From Chitinophagales bacterium (GTDB lineage Bacteria; Bacteroidota; Bacteroidia; Chitinophagales; UBA10324), in the NCBI GenBank assembly GCA_013816805.1, contig JACDDS010000011.1, positions 1-64,000 of the forward strand: a DNA stretch of 64,000 nt, in the 5' to 3' direction. The first letter of the stretch is position 1. Each line of letters begins with the position of its first letter. Positions 1 to 8,763 of the stretch are shown piece by piece. The position numbers were made by a program, and so were the translations under genes. The notes under the pieces were generated by a model. The model worked only from the letters and a program-made list of their open reading frames with translations. It was not told where the DNA came from and made no database searches.

Positions 1-19
1 TAGGGTATTCCCGAAAATG
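1..19. repeat. Left terminal inverted repeat of the IS
   Basis: The 19 bases at 1-19 are the exact reverse complement of 1634-1652. Similarity stops abruptly at base 20, so 19 bp is the full repeat. Confidence 0.93.
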
Positions 20-171
20 TTTCAAATTCATTTGGAGTGATGGCTAATGCTTGCTGATCATCTTGCTAAGAGATATTTTTTTGATTCATGGAGCAGCGGA
101 TATCCTTTTGGTTTAGCAGCGAACACACTTCGTGCTGCAGTCTTTTCAACCTTGATATTTTGTGCGGAGTT

Positions 172-1565
172 TTATGCTGTCAGTCGCAGCGAGCGTTGTG
201 GTGGCGCATGATTTTGCCTGGTGGTTTCAAAGCGTTTAGCCATCGTGACGGCATTGGCAGTATGAATGCCGAAGAAGATCCAACAGGTTTCAGTATGCGG
301 TGAACGGGCATTGACCTTATCAAGCAAGTAGTGATTTTTTTCGTTGCCGAAGCTACCTTCCAGTTTGGTACTGCGCTCACGGTTGAGCAGTGTGCGCATG
401 AGTGCTGCTTGTTGGATGTGTGCCGTCTCTGTTTTCCTTTTGGGATAAAGTTGGTGACAATGCCTTTGCTCTTGCAATAGGTACGATTAGCGTTGGTGGC
501 ATAGATGGCGTCGGCAGATACTTGCTTGCATTTGCCAAACAGGTCTTGGTGCATACGAATGCCCTGCTGCAGACGTGTGCCTTCGTTGAAGACATCATAA
601 CTGAGATGTTCGATGAAGCTGATGCCATCGATCTGCAGCTTGTTAACCTTGGCACCGAACTCTACCTGCTTGACCTCTTTGCCGCGAATGATCGGGCGGA
701 TGTATGATTTGCTGATGCTCACGATGCGGTCTTCAATTTTCTCTCCATGAAGTTTTTTAAACTGCTGCTCATAGAGGCGATGGATAGTTTTTAATCGCTT
801 GCTTTTACTCCCGGAAAATATCACGCGATACTTCTCACATAGCTCACCGAGCAGTTCCAGCAAGCGGCGTAAATACTTCACGAGTCTTTGGCGCAACTTC
901 TTCTCCCACCGCCGCGTTTTCTTTCGGCTCTTCTGGTAGGATAAAAAATCATTGCTCCTGTCAGCATAATTGTTGCGGCTGCGACGCTGATGATGCTTGC
1001 GACGAATCTGTTGCATCAATTGATGAACCGTGTTACACCCTTGCCACAACAGCTTTACATCCGTGGGGTATGCGATGCGGCTTTCGTAGCAGGTAGCATC
1101 TTGTGAGCCTGATTGTGTTTGTTGCATACAGGGCTTCCATCGCGTGGCAAATACTTTCTGCCACTTGTCAATATCCAAGTGCTGACCAAGAAAACTTCTC
1201 CATTGGCTGGGCAAATCTTTGTCGCCAATTACTTCACCTGGTTTAAGTTGTATGCCACAAAAATATTGCAGTGACCAATCGGTGTTGATCCGCTCGATGA
1301 GTTTGGCATCACTCAACTGTAAATAATGTTTGAGATACTGCAGCGCGATTCCACCTTTGGCATCCAACCACGGCTTGCGACCTAATCCACTCAATGAAGA
1401 TCGCGGTGCGGGCACCAGTGCTGCTAACTTTTCAAAGGGAATACTGAGATAAATTTTGCCAACATCAGTGCCATTAAATCTTTTCTCTAAAAGTGAAGGA
1501 CCAAGCTGGAACAGAAGATTTTCATACATTTGAAGTGCAAATTTGATTGCCCCAAAATTGATCAC
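172..1565 (-). pseudogene. DDE transposase, broken by a frameshift near its C-terminus
   Basis: The main frame encodes about 375 residues of an IS1182/IS5-type transposase. It has the N-terminal DUF772-like region, the basic middle section and the catalytic-core segments around QIDGISF and SADAIYATNAN. At the tract on + bases 431-443 (A4-G2-A4 on the coding strand) similarity jumps to the -1 frame. That frame supplies the expected end, with LEGSFGNEKNHY (the catalytic Glu region) and WIFFGIHTANAV, and stops at 172. In the original frame the last ~80 residues look random. One extra base is the simplest explanation. Programmed -1 frameshifting on the A-rich tract is possible but not typical of this family. 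Confidence 0.85.
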
Positions 1566-1633
1566 TTCGTGACTTTTTTGGGGATTTTTCTTTGCACATA
1601 CTACTGTGGAATCTTTGCCAAGTACGCATTCTG

Positions 1634-1652
1634 CATTTTCGGGAATACCCTA
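1634..1652. repeat. Right terminal inverted repeat of the IS
   Basis: This is the exact reverse complement of bases 1-19. It lies 69 bp upstream of the transposase start and marks the inner boundary of the element with the chromosome. Confidence 0.93.
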
Positions 1653-1832
1653 GTTAAAGGTGAACAGTGAGCCTTCGATTCTTCTGTTTGTTCACTGAAT
1701 AGACTAAATAGTTCCCTGCTTAATTTCCTTTGTAAGCCGCAAACAAGCAACAGCGTAAGACTTCTGCCAAGGTTTTTTACAGAATTTTCATGGAAGAATT
1801 CCTCAGGCAACTAACCAGGTTTAAAATGCGGG
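1653..1832. other. Short gap between IS and ispF; no recognisable gene
   Basis: About 180 bp between the IS end and the ispF stop. A minus-strand frame of 69 codons runs from 1810 into the IS and crosses its terminal repeat. It could be the start of a gene cut by the insertion, but it resembles no family I recognise. Confidence 0.4.
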
Positions 1833-2318
1833 TTATAATGTATATTCAATCAGAACGACTGCGTATGCGGCAATCCCCTCATTTCTTCCTACATAACCCA
1901 GCTTCTCATTGGTAGTTGCTTTAATCGAGATACAATCCTCATATAATCCTGTAACCTCTGCCAGAGATCGCTTCATGGAAGGTATGTAGGAATTTATCTT
2001 CGGATGCTCCAGGCAGACAGTTGTATCAAGGTTTCCCACCCGATATTTTTTTTCAGCAAGCAATTCCACAACCCGCTTCAATAAAATTTTGCTATCAATA
2101 TTTTTATACTGCAGATCTGTATCAGGAAAATGAAATCCGATATCTCCCAGCCCTGCAGCGCCCAATAAGGCATCACAAATGGCGTGGATCAAGACATCGG
2201 CATCAGAATGCCCTACCGCTCCTTTGGTATGGGGAAGTTTCACTCCACCCAAATAAAAGTCATTTCCCTCAGCTAAAGGATGCACATCAAAGCCAAAGCC
2301 AATCCTGAATGGTGACAA
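1833..2318 (-). CDS. ispF: 2-C-methyl-D-erythritol 2,4-cyclodiphosphate synthase
   Basis: IspF converts CDP-methylerythritol 2-phosphate into the cyclic diphosphate in the cytosolic MEP pathway to isoprenoids. The 161-residue length matches the family. It carries the zinc-binding GFDVH motif near the N-terminus, the GHSDADVLIHAICDALLGA block, the HFPDTD motif, and the C-terminal KATTNEKLGYVGRNEG signature. The only reasonable start is TTG at 2318, because an in-frame stop lies four codons upstream. It begins 21 bp after porV on the same strand and is probably the last gene of the porU-porV-ispF transcript. Confidence 0.96.
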   Translation of the reverse strand: MSPFRIGFGFDVHPLAEGNDFYLGGVKLPHTKGAVGHSDADVLIHAICDALLGAAGLGDIGFHFPDTDLQYKNIDSKILLKRVVELLAEKKYRVGNLDTTVCLEHPKINSYIPSMKRSLAEVTGLYEDCISIKATTNEKLGYVGRNEGIAAYAVVLIEYTL

Positions 2319-2339
2319 AAAAATAATTTAATAACCCGT

Positions 2340-3539
2340 CTAATCCTGCTCTGAAGGTGGTGTTTCCTGCTGTGCGCCTTTCAAATTGTTAAAGTCAAAC
2401 AATAAAGAAAAACGAAGGGTATTATCTAATGGATTCTTTTGGCTGGAAGTAGGTACCAAATAGGAAAAATTAAGGCCGAAGACATTATACTTTATACCTA
2501 AACCAGCTGTGAGGAACTGCCTGCCTCCTTTATTCTTGCTTTCGAAAAAGTATCCCGCCCGCACACTGAACAAGCTTTTATACCAGTATTCTGCTCCGCC
2601 TTGCACATCAATCTCCTGCATTTCTTCACTAAAACCTCCGGGAGCATCTCCAAATGATTTAAAGATGCCTGATATAACACCTACATTTCTGAAGTTGCCG
2701 GACGTATCCGGTGTGGGAACAAGCAATTTATTGAAATTAAGATCGAGTGACAATTTATTATATTCATTAAAGTCAAACGATACATCTCCACCTAACCCCA
2801 GGTTTGTTGGAATAAAGTCCTTATTCTCCGCAGATTCTGTATAGGTAATTTTATTACCGATGTTTGCAACAGTTGCCGCAATATTATAACTGCCTTTAGT
2901 GGTACCGAACTGAGCATTATGAGTATAAAAAAATGATATATCTGCTTTTACTGCTGTGCCCGCCTTAATAGGAACATTACTTACTGCAAAACCGGCCGCA
3001 AGGTTAGAATAGATAAATCCAAGATTCAGGCCTGTTCCAAAGTGATCTGTCAGTTTTCTGGAATATCCAGCATCAATAGCAAATTCTTTAGGGTTGAAAT
3101 CGCCCAGGGTTTGACCGGAAGCATTTGTAAAGGTGATACTTCCCAGTGAAAAATAACGAAGGCCAAAAGATATTGCCGAGTTAGGATCAACTTTATAATA
3201 TCCTCCTAAAGTTGCGAGGTAGATATCATTAACCAATTCACGTAGCCAGGGGGTATACGTAGCCGACAACGCCAGATCCTGCTGAGCAAAAGGCAGCTTC
3301 GCACCGTTCCAAAATATAGCATTTGCATCCGGTGAAAGAGCAAGCCCTGCATCGCCGATGGCAGCCGATCGGGCATCGGGAGCTATTCTTAAGAATGGAA
3401 CAGCGGTATTAATAGTGTTTACACGGCCATCCAGCGAATCGGCAATACTCGGGGTTTGCGCTTTAACATAAGATGATATCAGAATAATAATTGTAATAAC
3501 TGCAATAGAAGCCTTTCGAAATAAAGATATTGTATTCAT
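2340..3539 (-). CDS. porV: Type IX secretion outer-membrane protein PorV (LptO)
   Basis: PorV is a FadL-like outer-membrane beta-barrel that shuttles T9SS cargo from the translocon to the PorU sortase. The chosen ATG at 3539 gives 399 residues with a signal peptide ending near VKA at residue 27. The open frame continues upstream to 3632 but would overlap the end of porU, and those residues do not form a signal peptide. The mature start holds the PFLRIAPDARSAAIGDAG motif and the SPDANAIFWN segment typical of PorV, followed by alternating beta-strand pattern to the end. It lies 46 bp downstream of porU, the usual arrangement. Confidence 0.94.
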   Translation of the reverse strand: MNTISLFRKASIAVITIIILISSYVKAQTPSIADSLDGRVNTINTAVPFLRIAPDARSAAIGDAGLALSPDANAIFWNGAKLPFAQQDLALSATYTPWLRELVNDIYLATLGGYYKVDPNSAISFGLRYFSLGSITFTNASGQTLGDFNPKEFAIDAGYSRKLTDHFGTGLNLGFIYSNLAAGFAVSNVPIKAGTAVKADISFFYTHNAQFGTTKGSYNIAATVANIGNKITYTESAENKDFIPTNLGLGGDVSFDFNEYNKLSLDLNFNKLLVPTPDTSGNFRNVGVISGIFKSFGDAPGGFSEEMQEIDVQGGAEYWYKSLFSVRAGYFFESKNKGGRQFLTAGLGIKYNVFGLNFSYLVPTSSQKNPLDNTLRFSLLFDFNNLKGAQQETPPSEQD

Positions 3540-3585
3540 TAAAATGGAGTGAGATGAAACTGAATGAGAAAACAAAAATATTTTT

Positions 3586-6500
3586 TTATTTAAGAATGAC
3601 CAATTTTTCATACCTATCAGCCTTGAAACCATTTGCAGCTCTTACCGAAAGCTTATAAACATATACTCCCTTTCCTATAGGATCGCCGTAATCGTCCTTG
3701 CCGTCCCAGTAGATTCCATTCACCCGGTAACCGCCTTCAGCATCTCCAACGCCAAAACCCGAACCGGAAGTATTTACAGATTGGGGAACAATTGCCTGTT
3801 GCATGGTTTTTACCAGCTTCCCTGAAACCGTATAAATCTGAATCATAACATTAAGCACCGCACCCGGCATATTGTGCTCAAACATAAATTCAGTACGAGT
3901 AGTAAAAGGGTTCGGATAGTTCAGCACGTGCGCTAAGGCCATTGAGGCAGATGTAGAAACCACAAACTGTGTTAATGCCTGGGAAGAATTATTATACACA
4001 TCCCAGGCCTTAACATTTAGTGTATGCACGCCTTCCGCCAGGCTGGTTAAAGGATAACGCACTTCCCCTGATTGGTAGCTGTCTAAATCGGTTGAATAAA
4101 AATTGTTCATGTCCAAAGTATTCTTAGTATCATTATCGAGCACAGCAGTTATATCGTGGCCAATACCAGTACCGACTGTATTAAGCCCGCTTGAATCGAT
4201 CAACTTAACCAGGATCGTCGGGTTTGGATCTGTAATCCCGCCAAATACAAAGCGTTCGTCATTCATATATACTTTAACCTGCGGTCCTGAAACGTCATGT
4301 GCTACCGAGTCTGATATCCCCCCTATCACAATATCATTCTTATATCCTGAAGCATCTATAACACCGTTATCGGCATAGTAGCTGATTTTTCCGTAACCGA
4401 ACTGATAAGAAATATCTTTCGGCACAATAAAAGAAAAACTAAAAACCCCATTGCGAACGCTTGCCTTACCATTATAGATCACGTTCTTTTGTAAAACAAA
4501 GCTTCTTACATAGCTTGCTTCGTCGTTAGCCAGGGTCTGGTAAAGCTGCGGCTTATCATAAATAGTTGGAAAAATAACGCCATTAAAGTCCTGCATTACA
4601 TTACCGTTAAAATCATTTATGGTTCCGCTTACCGTAACCTTTTGAAGCGCTTTCATGGTATCAGGAACTGATGTTAGGGTTTTACCTTCAATGGCTGTAG
4701 TGTTTATATTGTATTGCGGGTAATCCAAAGTAATGGCAGGATCCCCTATAAGTGTGAACTTCCTGTTATTGGTATCACCGCTGATCTTGTTTTTGCCTCT
4801 CCTGAATACTTCGCCCAAAGGTGGAATAATACCGTTTTTTGCTACAAACACATTATCCATAAAGGCCTGATTCATCAATTTATTTGCAGATGAATACACC
4901 AGGCGAACGGTAGTTACCAATGCAATGGCACCTCCTTTTGCATTTAAAAGCAGCTGCTCTCCTGCCGATACTATGGACGGATTATCATACACTGTAAAAT
5001 CGCAGGTGGCGGTTACAAACAGGGTAAGCTTATTTAAATTCGTGTAATTCTGAATCTCTGTAAGATTCATGATGCGCTCATGCCCTAGTCCGCCGGTGCC
5101 TCCATGACCAACATAATTAAACAGAAGGGTGCCCCCGTTAATTTGATTATTTATTGCAATGTTGACCTCAGGATAACGTGCTCCTCCCGGAATTTGCACT
5201 TGCTTATACGCATCTAAATAGATCTTATCGATGTTATACACCGGGTGAGCATTGCCCGTATTTGTTGCGATCTCATCACAGTCATTTATGTGCACATCAT
5301 TATCTTCATCATCTGCAACAAAGGTGAGCACATTGCGCCAGTTTCCTAAAGATTGGGGAGCCGCATAGATTTTTATTTTATTTATTACAACAGATGCCTG
5401 GTCAGTATTGTTAACCGGAAGCCGGCCTATCGCAATATCCACTTTTGCTGCCGGATCGAGAATGTTTCCCCCTTCGGTTACATCTAATAATCCGAAAAAA
5501 TCGTCTGATACAAAGGAGCTGGTAGGGCTTAAGGAATTGGAGCTCTCGTAAGCAGGAATTAAGCTGCTATTTCCGGGTATATTTTCCTTATTATCATAGG
5601 AACCATCTCCAAAAAGAAGCAGGTATTTGGGCATTAATACCGAATCACCATTAGCCCGAACGTAAAACATTCGTATGAAATCACGAATAGCAGAAAGGTC
5701 TTTTGCCCCTGCTGAAAACTCATTATATATCTGCTCCACTGAAACTACATTCACGGATTGGCTGAATTGATTCCGGTGGAAATTTCCCAGGTCTTCTGCC
5801 GAAGACCTTAACAGGTCGGGGGTAATAATAAACAGGTCAGACTGGCTAAGAGAATGCAAGTCCTGGTTTAATATTTTGCCTGCTATTTCAGGCACCATAC
5901 CTTCACTATTTGAAAAAATTACAAATTCATGAAGCGTGTCAGTAGCTACCGTAAACTGGCTCTGGTTACCTGTGAAATTCATGGATTCACTCACGACATT
6001 AGTAGACTTGGTAACATCCCACGTTAATAAATTACTATTTGTATTGCTGATAGTGAATTGAGATACTTTTCCTATACCCATGGATGCAGCACTCCTGAAA
6101 TTCATTTGCGAGCCATTCCACGAAAGGTTACTCACAACGTTAATCTCAATATAATCGAGATACCCAACAGCATCCTGAGAATTCTTATTATAATCCAGTT
6201 TTACTGTAAGCGTACCCGGGGCAGGATAAAATACAGATTGCAATACAGAGCCATTTGCATATCCGCAAGTATAATCGGCGCATACCGCTGGAATGGATTG
6301 GGCAGCTATTAAGCTTTGGCCATTTACAGATAGGGCAAAGCTATTGCTGGCATATATACTTCTGGAGGCTACGCTGGCGGTTACCGTGCCCTGTGAGCCT
6401 GCAACAATATTTGGAAAAGTAAAGGGAACGGATACCGCAGTCTCAAAATCAAATTTTTCGCCAAACCATTGCCTTCCACTTTGAAGGAGATTTTCCAGAT

Positions 6501-7464
6501 CCAATTCATGAAAAGCATAATCATCAAAGGTATTTACAGCAAAATTACTGGCTTCACCTGAACTGTAATCCTGCACCCGTTTTCCGGCGCCCAAATCAGT
6601 AGTAATAAAATAATAGGTACTCTTGGAGTAAAGATTAGAGATATGACTGAAGCGCTTTAAGGCTGCATCATATTTCCACCTGTCCGGACTCTGTCCGTAA
6701 AACAATACGTAATCGCCATCATCAAACTTCCCATCTTCTTCACCCACTACTTTTATAGCATTCTCCTGCAAATCATCATAACGAAAGAAACTATTTGGCT
6801 CAGGTAACATGCCACCGCCGTTTCCATAAATACGAATGTTGCGCGGATCAATTGATGTTGTACTGATTCCCAGGGTTTGCAGGAATGACTTATCTATCTT
6901 GTAAATACCATCCTTACCTACAGCTATTTTATACCATGTTCCAGTTGCCAATACGGAGTGGGCAACATAAGAATTGGTGCTTCTTAAGGAAGTACCGGCT
7001 TCCGGGGTTACGGTTAGTGAATAACTGAATGAAACCAGCCTTTCAACAATTCCAGTAGCAGGATTTCTCCGGAAAGGAAGAATGGCAACCAAAGCAATAG
7101 GTCTGGTGCGTTCAAATCCATTATTTACCGTTATAACCGGTGTATTTTTAATCGGATCGAAATCTTTTCCCGTGAATCCTTTTAACTGCGTGTTTACCAG
7201 AGCATATACAGCATTGTAAAGCGTAACATTCACCTTTCCAGGCAAAGAAAGGCGGATTGATGCCTCAAAAAGCGGCAGACGGCCAAATTCATTTTCATGG
7301 TAAACTGCACCTTCAAAATAAAATGCATTATATATTTTATAATCGGAAAACTCTGATTTCAACAGCGTATCTGACCAGAGTAATTTTTGCGAATAGGAAT
7401 TTACCTGGCTATAGGAAGAATAATAAATAAGCAATGCAATAATGAGAAAGGAGTACTTCTGCAT
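3586..7464 (-). CDS. porU: Type IX secretion sortase PorU (C25 gingipain-like)
   Basis: PorU is the surface sortase of the T9SS. It removes the C-terminal sorting domain of cargo and, in Porphyromonas, joins the cargo to A-LPS. The 1292-residue protein has a signal peptide (~1-20), a long beta-rich N-terminal region, and a C25 peptidase domain in the middle. The catalytic pair is visible: His787 in YVGHGGTG and Cys821 in VTATCDF. The C-terminus (about 1200-1292) is an FlgD-like Ig fold starting LNYPNPF and ending with GVYVYKL...YEKLVILK. It is divergent from the PorP/SprF gene across a 122-bp intergenic region and is followed by porV. Confidence 0.96.
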   Translation of the reverse strand: MQKYSFLIIALLIYYSSYSQVNSYSQKLLWSDTLLKSEFSDYKIYNAFYFEGAVYHENEFGRLPLFEASIRLSLPGKVNVTLYNAVYALVNTQLKGFTGKDFDPIKNTPVITVNNGFERTRPIALVAILPFRRNPATGIVERLVSFSYSLTVTPEAGTSLRSTNSYVAHSVLATGTWYKIAVGKDGIYKIDKSFLQTLGISTTSIDPRNIRIYGNGGGMLPEPNSFFRYDDLQENAIKVVGEEDGKFDDGDYVLFYGQSPDRWKYDAALKRFSHISNLYSKSTYYFITTDLGAGKRVQDYSSGEASNFAVNTFDDYAFHELDLENLLQSGRQWFGEKFDFETAVSVPFTFPNIVAGSQGTVTASVASRSIYASNSFALSVNGQSLIAAQSIPAVCADYTCGYANGSVLQSVFYPAPGTLTVKLDYNKNSQDAVGYLDYIEINVVSNLSWNGSQMNFRSAASMGIGKVSQFTISNTNSNLLTWDVTKSTNVVSESMNFTGNQSQFTVATDTLHEFVIFSNSEGMVPEIAGKILNQDLHSLSQSDLFIITPDLLRSSAEDLGNFHRNQFSQSVNVVSVEQIYNEFSAGAKDLSAIRDFIRMFYVRANGDSVLMPKYLLLFGDGSYDNKENIPGNSSLIPAYESSNSLSPTSSFVSDDFFGLLDVTEGGNILDPAAKVDIAIGRLPVNNTDQASVVINKIKIYAAPQSLGNWRNVLTFVADDEDNDVHINDCDEIATNTGNAHPVYNIDKIYLDAYKQVQIPGGARYPEVNIAINNQINGGTLLFNYVGHGGTGGLGHERIMNLTEIQNYTNLNKLTLFVTATCDFTVYDNPSIVSAGEQLLLNAKGGAIALVTTVRLVYSSANKLMNQAFMDNVFVAKNGIIPPLGEVFRRGKNKISGDTNNRKFTLIGDPAITLDYPQYNINTTAIEGKTLTSVPDTMKALQKVTVSGTINDFNGNVMQDFNGVIFPTIYDKPQLYQTLANDEASYVRSFVLQKNVIYNGKASVRNGVFSFSFIVPKDISYQFGYGKISYYADNGVIDASGYKNDIVIGGISDSVAHDVSGPQVKVYMNDERFVFGGITDPNPTILVKLIDSSGLNTVGTGIGHDITAVLDNDTKNTLDMNNFYSTDLDSYQSGEVRYPLTSLAEGVHTLNVKAWDVYNNSSQALTQFVVSTSASMALAHVLNYPNPFTTRTEFMFEHNMPGAVLNVMIQIYTVSGKLVKTMQQAIVPQSVNTSGSGFGVGDAEGGYRVNGIYWDGKDDYGDPIGKGVYVYKLSVRAANGFKADRYEKLVILK

Positions 7465-7586
7465 GAAGAGATTTGTATTAATTAAATTTCATATCAGGGA
7501 TTCTTAAAAAAATATCGTTCTTTAACGTATTATACTAAAGTTTATTTTTCAGCGTAGTCTAACCACAATTAAACTCAATTGCTGCA

Positions 7587-8609
7587 GTGAGAAGGATCGC
7601 AATATTAGCTATTATTTTATCGGGTCTCACAAAAATACAGGCTCAGGATGTAGTATTCAGTCAATTCTATAATACTACGCTTTATCTGAATCCGGCGTTC
7701 GCCGGAATAAGCGGAGGCCCCAGGCTTACCGCGTTATACCGCAACCAATGGCCTTTATTAGGAAATGCCTATTCCACCTATTTAGTTTCATATGATCAGT
7801 TTTTAAATCAGATTAACAGCGGTGTAGGCGCCATAGTTTCATCAGATGTACAGGGCGGTTTTTATTACACGAATAGCATTACCGGGATGTATGCCTATCA
7901 GATACAACTGAATGAAAATTGGGCGATAAATGTGGGACTTCAGGCAGCTTTTATGCAGAAAAGAATACAAACGGACAAATTGGTTTTTGCTGAAAATATT
8001 AACCTTGGAAATGGATCTGTCAACAATTTTCCCAGTAAGGATATTCCGGATAATCCTACCCGATCATTTGCTGACTTTGGGGCCGGTGCACTTTTTTTCA
8101 GTAAAAAAGTTTTTATCGGTTTTGCAGCAAAGCATCTTTCGCAGCCAAATGAATCTTTTGATAATACATTGCCGGAGCATTTGCCTATTTGTTATGATGC
8201 AAATGCAGGGATAGAGCTGCGCTCCGGCAACTACAGCTCTTCATCCTTTTTTTCGCCTAATATCATGTACGCTCAGCAGGAATTTTTTAAACAGGCAACA
8301 GGCGGCTTTATCACAGGTATAAATGTTTTTTATGCAGGTTTATACTACCGGTATGCTTTCGGAAAAAACAATGCAGCCTCTGTTCAGTCAGATAGCATTA
8401 AAGCCAGCAACTCATCCGCCTTTATCCTTCTCGCAGGATTACAAAAAGGGATCTTTAAAATTGGTTACAGCTATGACATAACCCTTGGCGGGTTAAGCGG
8501 AACAGGAGGAAGCCATGAAATTTCTGTTACACTCAATTTTAATGATTCGAAAAAATCCAGGGAAAAAAACCAGAGGAAAAAGCTTACCGAGTGTCCTAAA
8601 ATGTTTTAA
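7587..8609 (+). CDS. PorP/SprF family outer-membrane protein
   Basis: This is a 340-residue outer-membrane beta-barrel of the PorP/SprF family. Members anchor T9SS type B cargo or form part of the secretion and gliding machinery. A signal peptide ends near IQA (residue 19), followed by the family start QDVVFSQFYNTTLYLNPAFAG and LYRNQWP, then amphipathic strands to a polar, lysine-rich tail. The start is a GTG at 7587, since no ATG lies near the signal peptide. It is divergent from porU and co-directional with gldJ. Several paralogues are normal in this phylum, so which cargo it serves is unknown. Confidence 0.9.
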   Translation: MRRIAILAIILSGLTKIQAQDVVFSQFYNTTLYLNPAFAGISGGPRLTALYRNQWPLLGNAYSTYLVSYDQFLNQINSGVGAIVSSDVQGGFYYTNSITGMYAYQIQLNENWAINVGLQAAFMQKRIQTDKLVFAENINLGNGSVNNFPSKDIPDNPTRSFADFGAGALFFSKKVFIGFAAKHLSQPNESFDNTLPEHLPICYDANAGIELRSGNYSSSSFFSPNIMYAQQEFFKQATGGFITGINVFYAGLYYRYAFGKNNAASVQSDSIKASNSSAFILLAGLQKGIFKIGYSYDITLGGLSGTGGSHEISVTLNFNDSKKSREKNQRKKLTECPKMF

Positions 8610-8715
8610 TACCCGCAACCACTGTGTTTTTGGGCAACTGAAATACATCAGAATTCCATTATTGCCTTATTCTTACTGAATCAATTAATCAGGTTTTCGC
8701 TTGCACTAAATCAAT

Positions 8716-8723
8716 TACTTTTG
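8716..8723 (+). promoter_or_regulatory. Probable -7 promoter element of gldJ
   Basis: TACTTTTG matches the Bacteroidota TAnnTTTG -7 consensus and lies 40 bp before the gldJ ATG. A TTTT at the position expected for the -33 TTTG gives partial support. It suggests gldJ is transcribed apart from the upstream PorP/SprF gene. Confidence 0.5.
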
Positions 8724-8763
8724 CGTTAATCCCTTCTACATTTTACAATTACTTAAGACAAAC

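Larger units (their letters stand above)
1..1652 (-). mobile_element. Insertion sequence, IS1182/IS5-like, with frameshifted transposase
   Basis: The element is bounded by perfect 19-bp inverted repeats at 1-19 and 1634-1652 and carries one transposase gene on the minus strand. Its length of 1.65 kb and its DDE transposase fit the IS1182/IS5 group. The window begins exactly at the outer tip of the left repeat, so the left target flank cannot be seen and no target duplication can be tested. The right tip ends in CTA followed by G, which makes a CTAG tetranucleotide at the junction. The family assignment rests on recalled protein similarity. Confidence 0.88.

Noticed and set aside
1601-1810. 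Minus-strand open frame of 69 codons beside ispF
   Set aside because: It runs through the IS terminal repeat and matches no family; it is at best the start of a gene cut by the insertion.
3540-3632. Longer N-terminus for porV
   Set aside because: The 31 extra residues overlap the porU end and place the signal peptide inside the protein.
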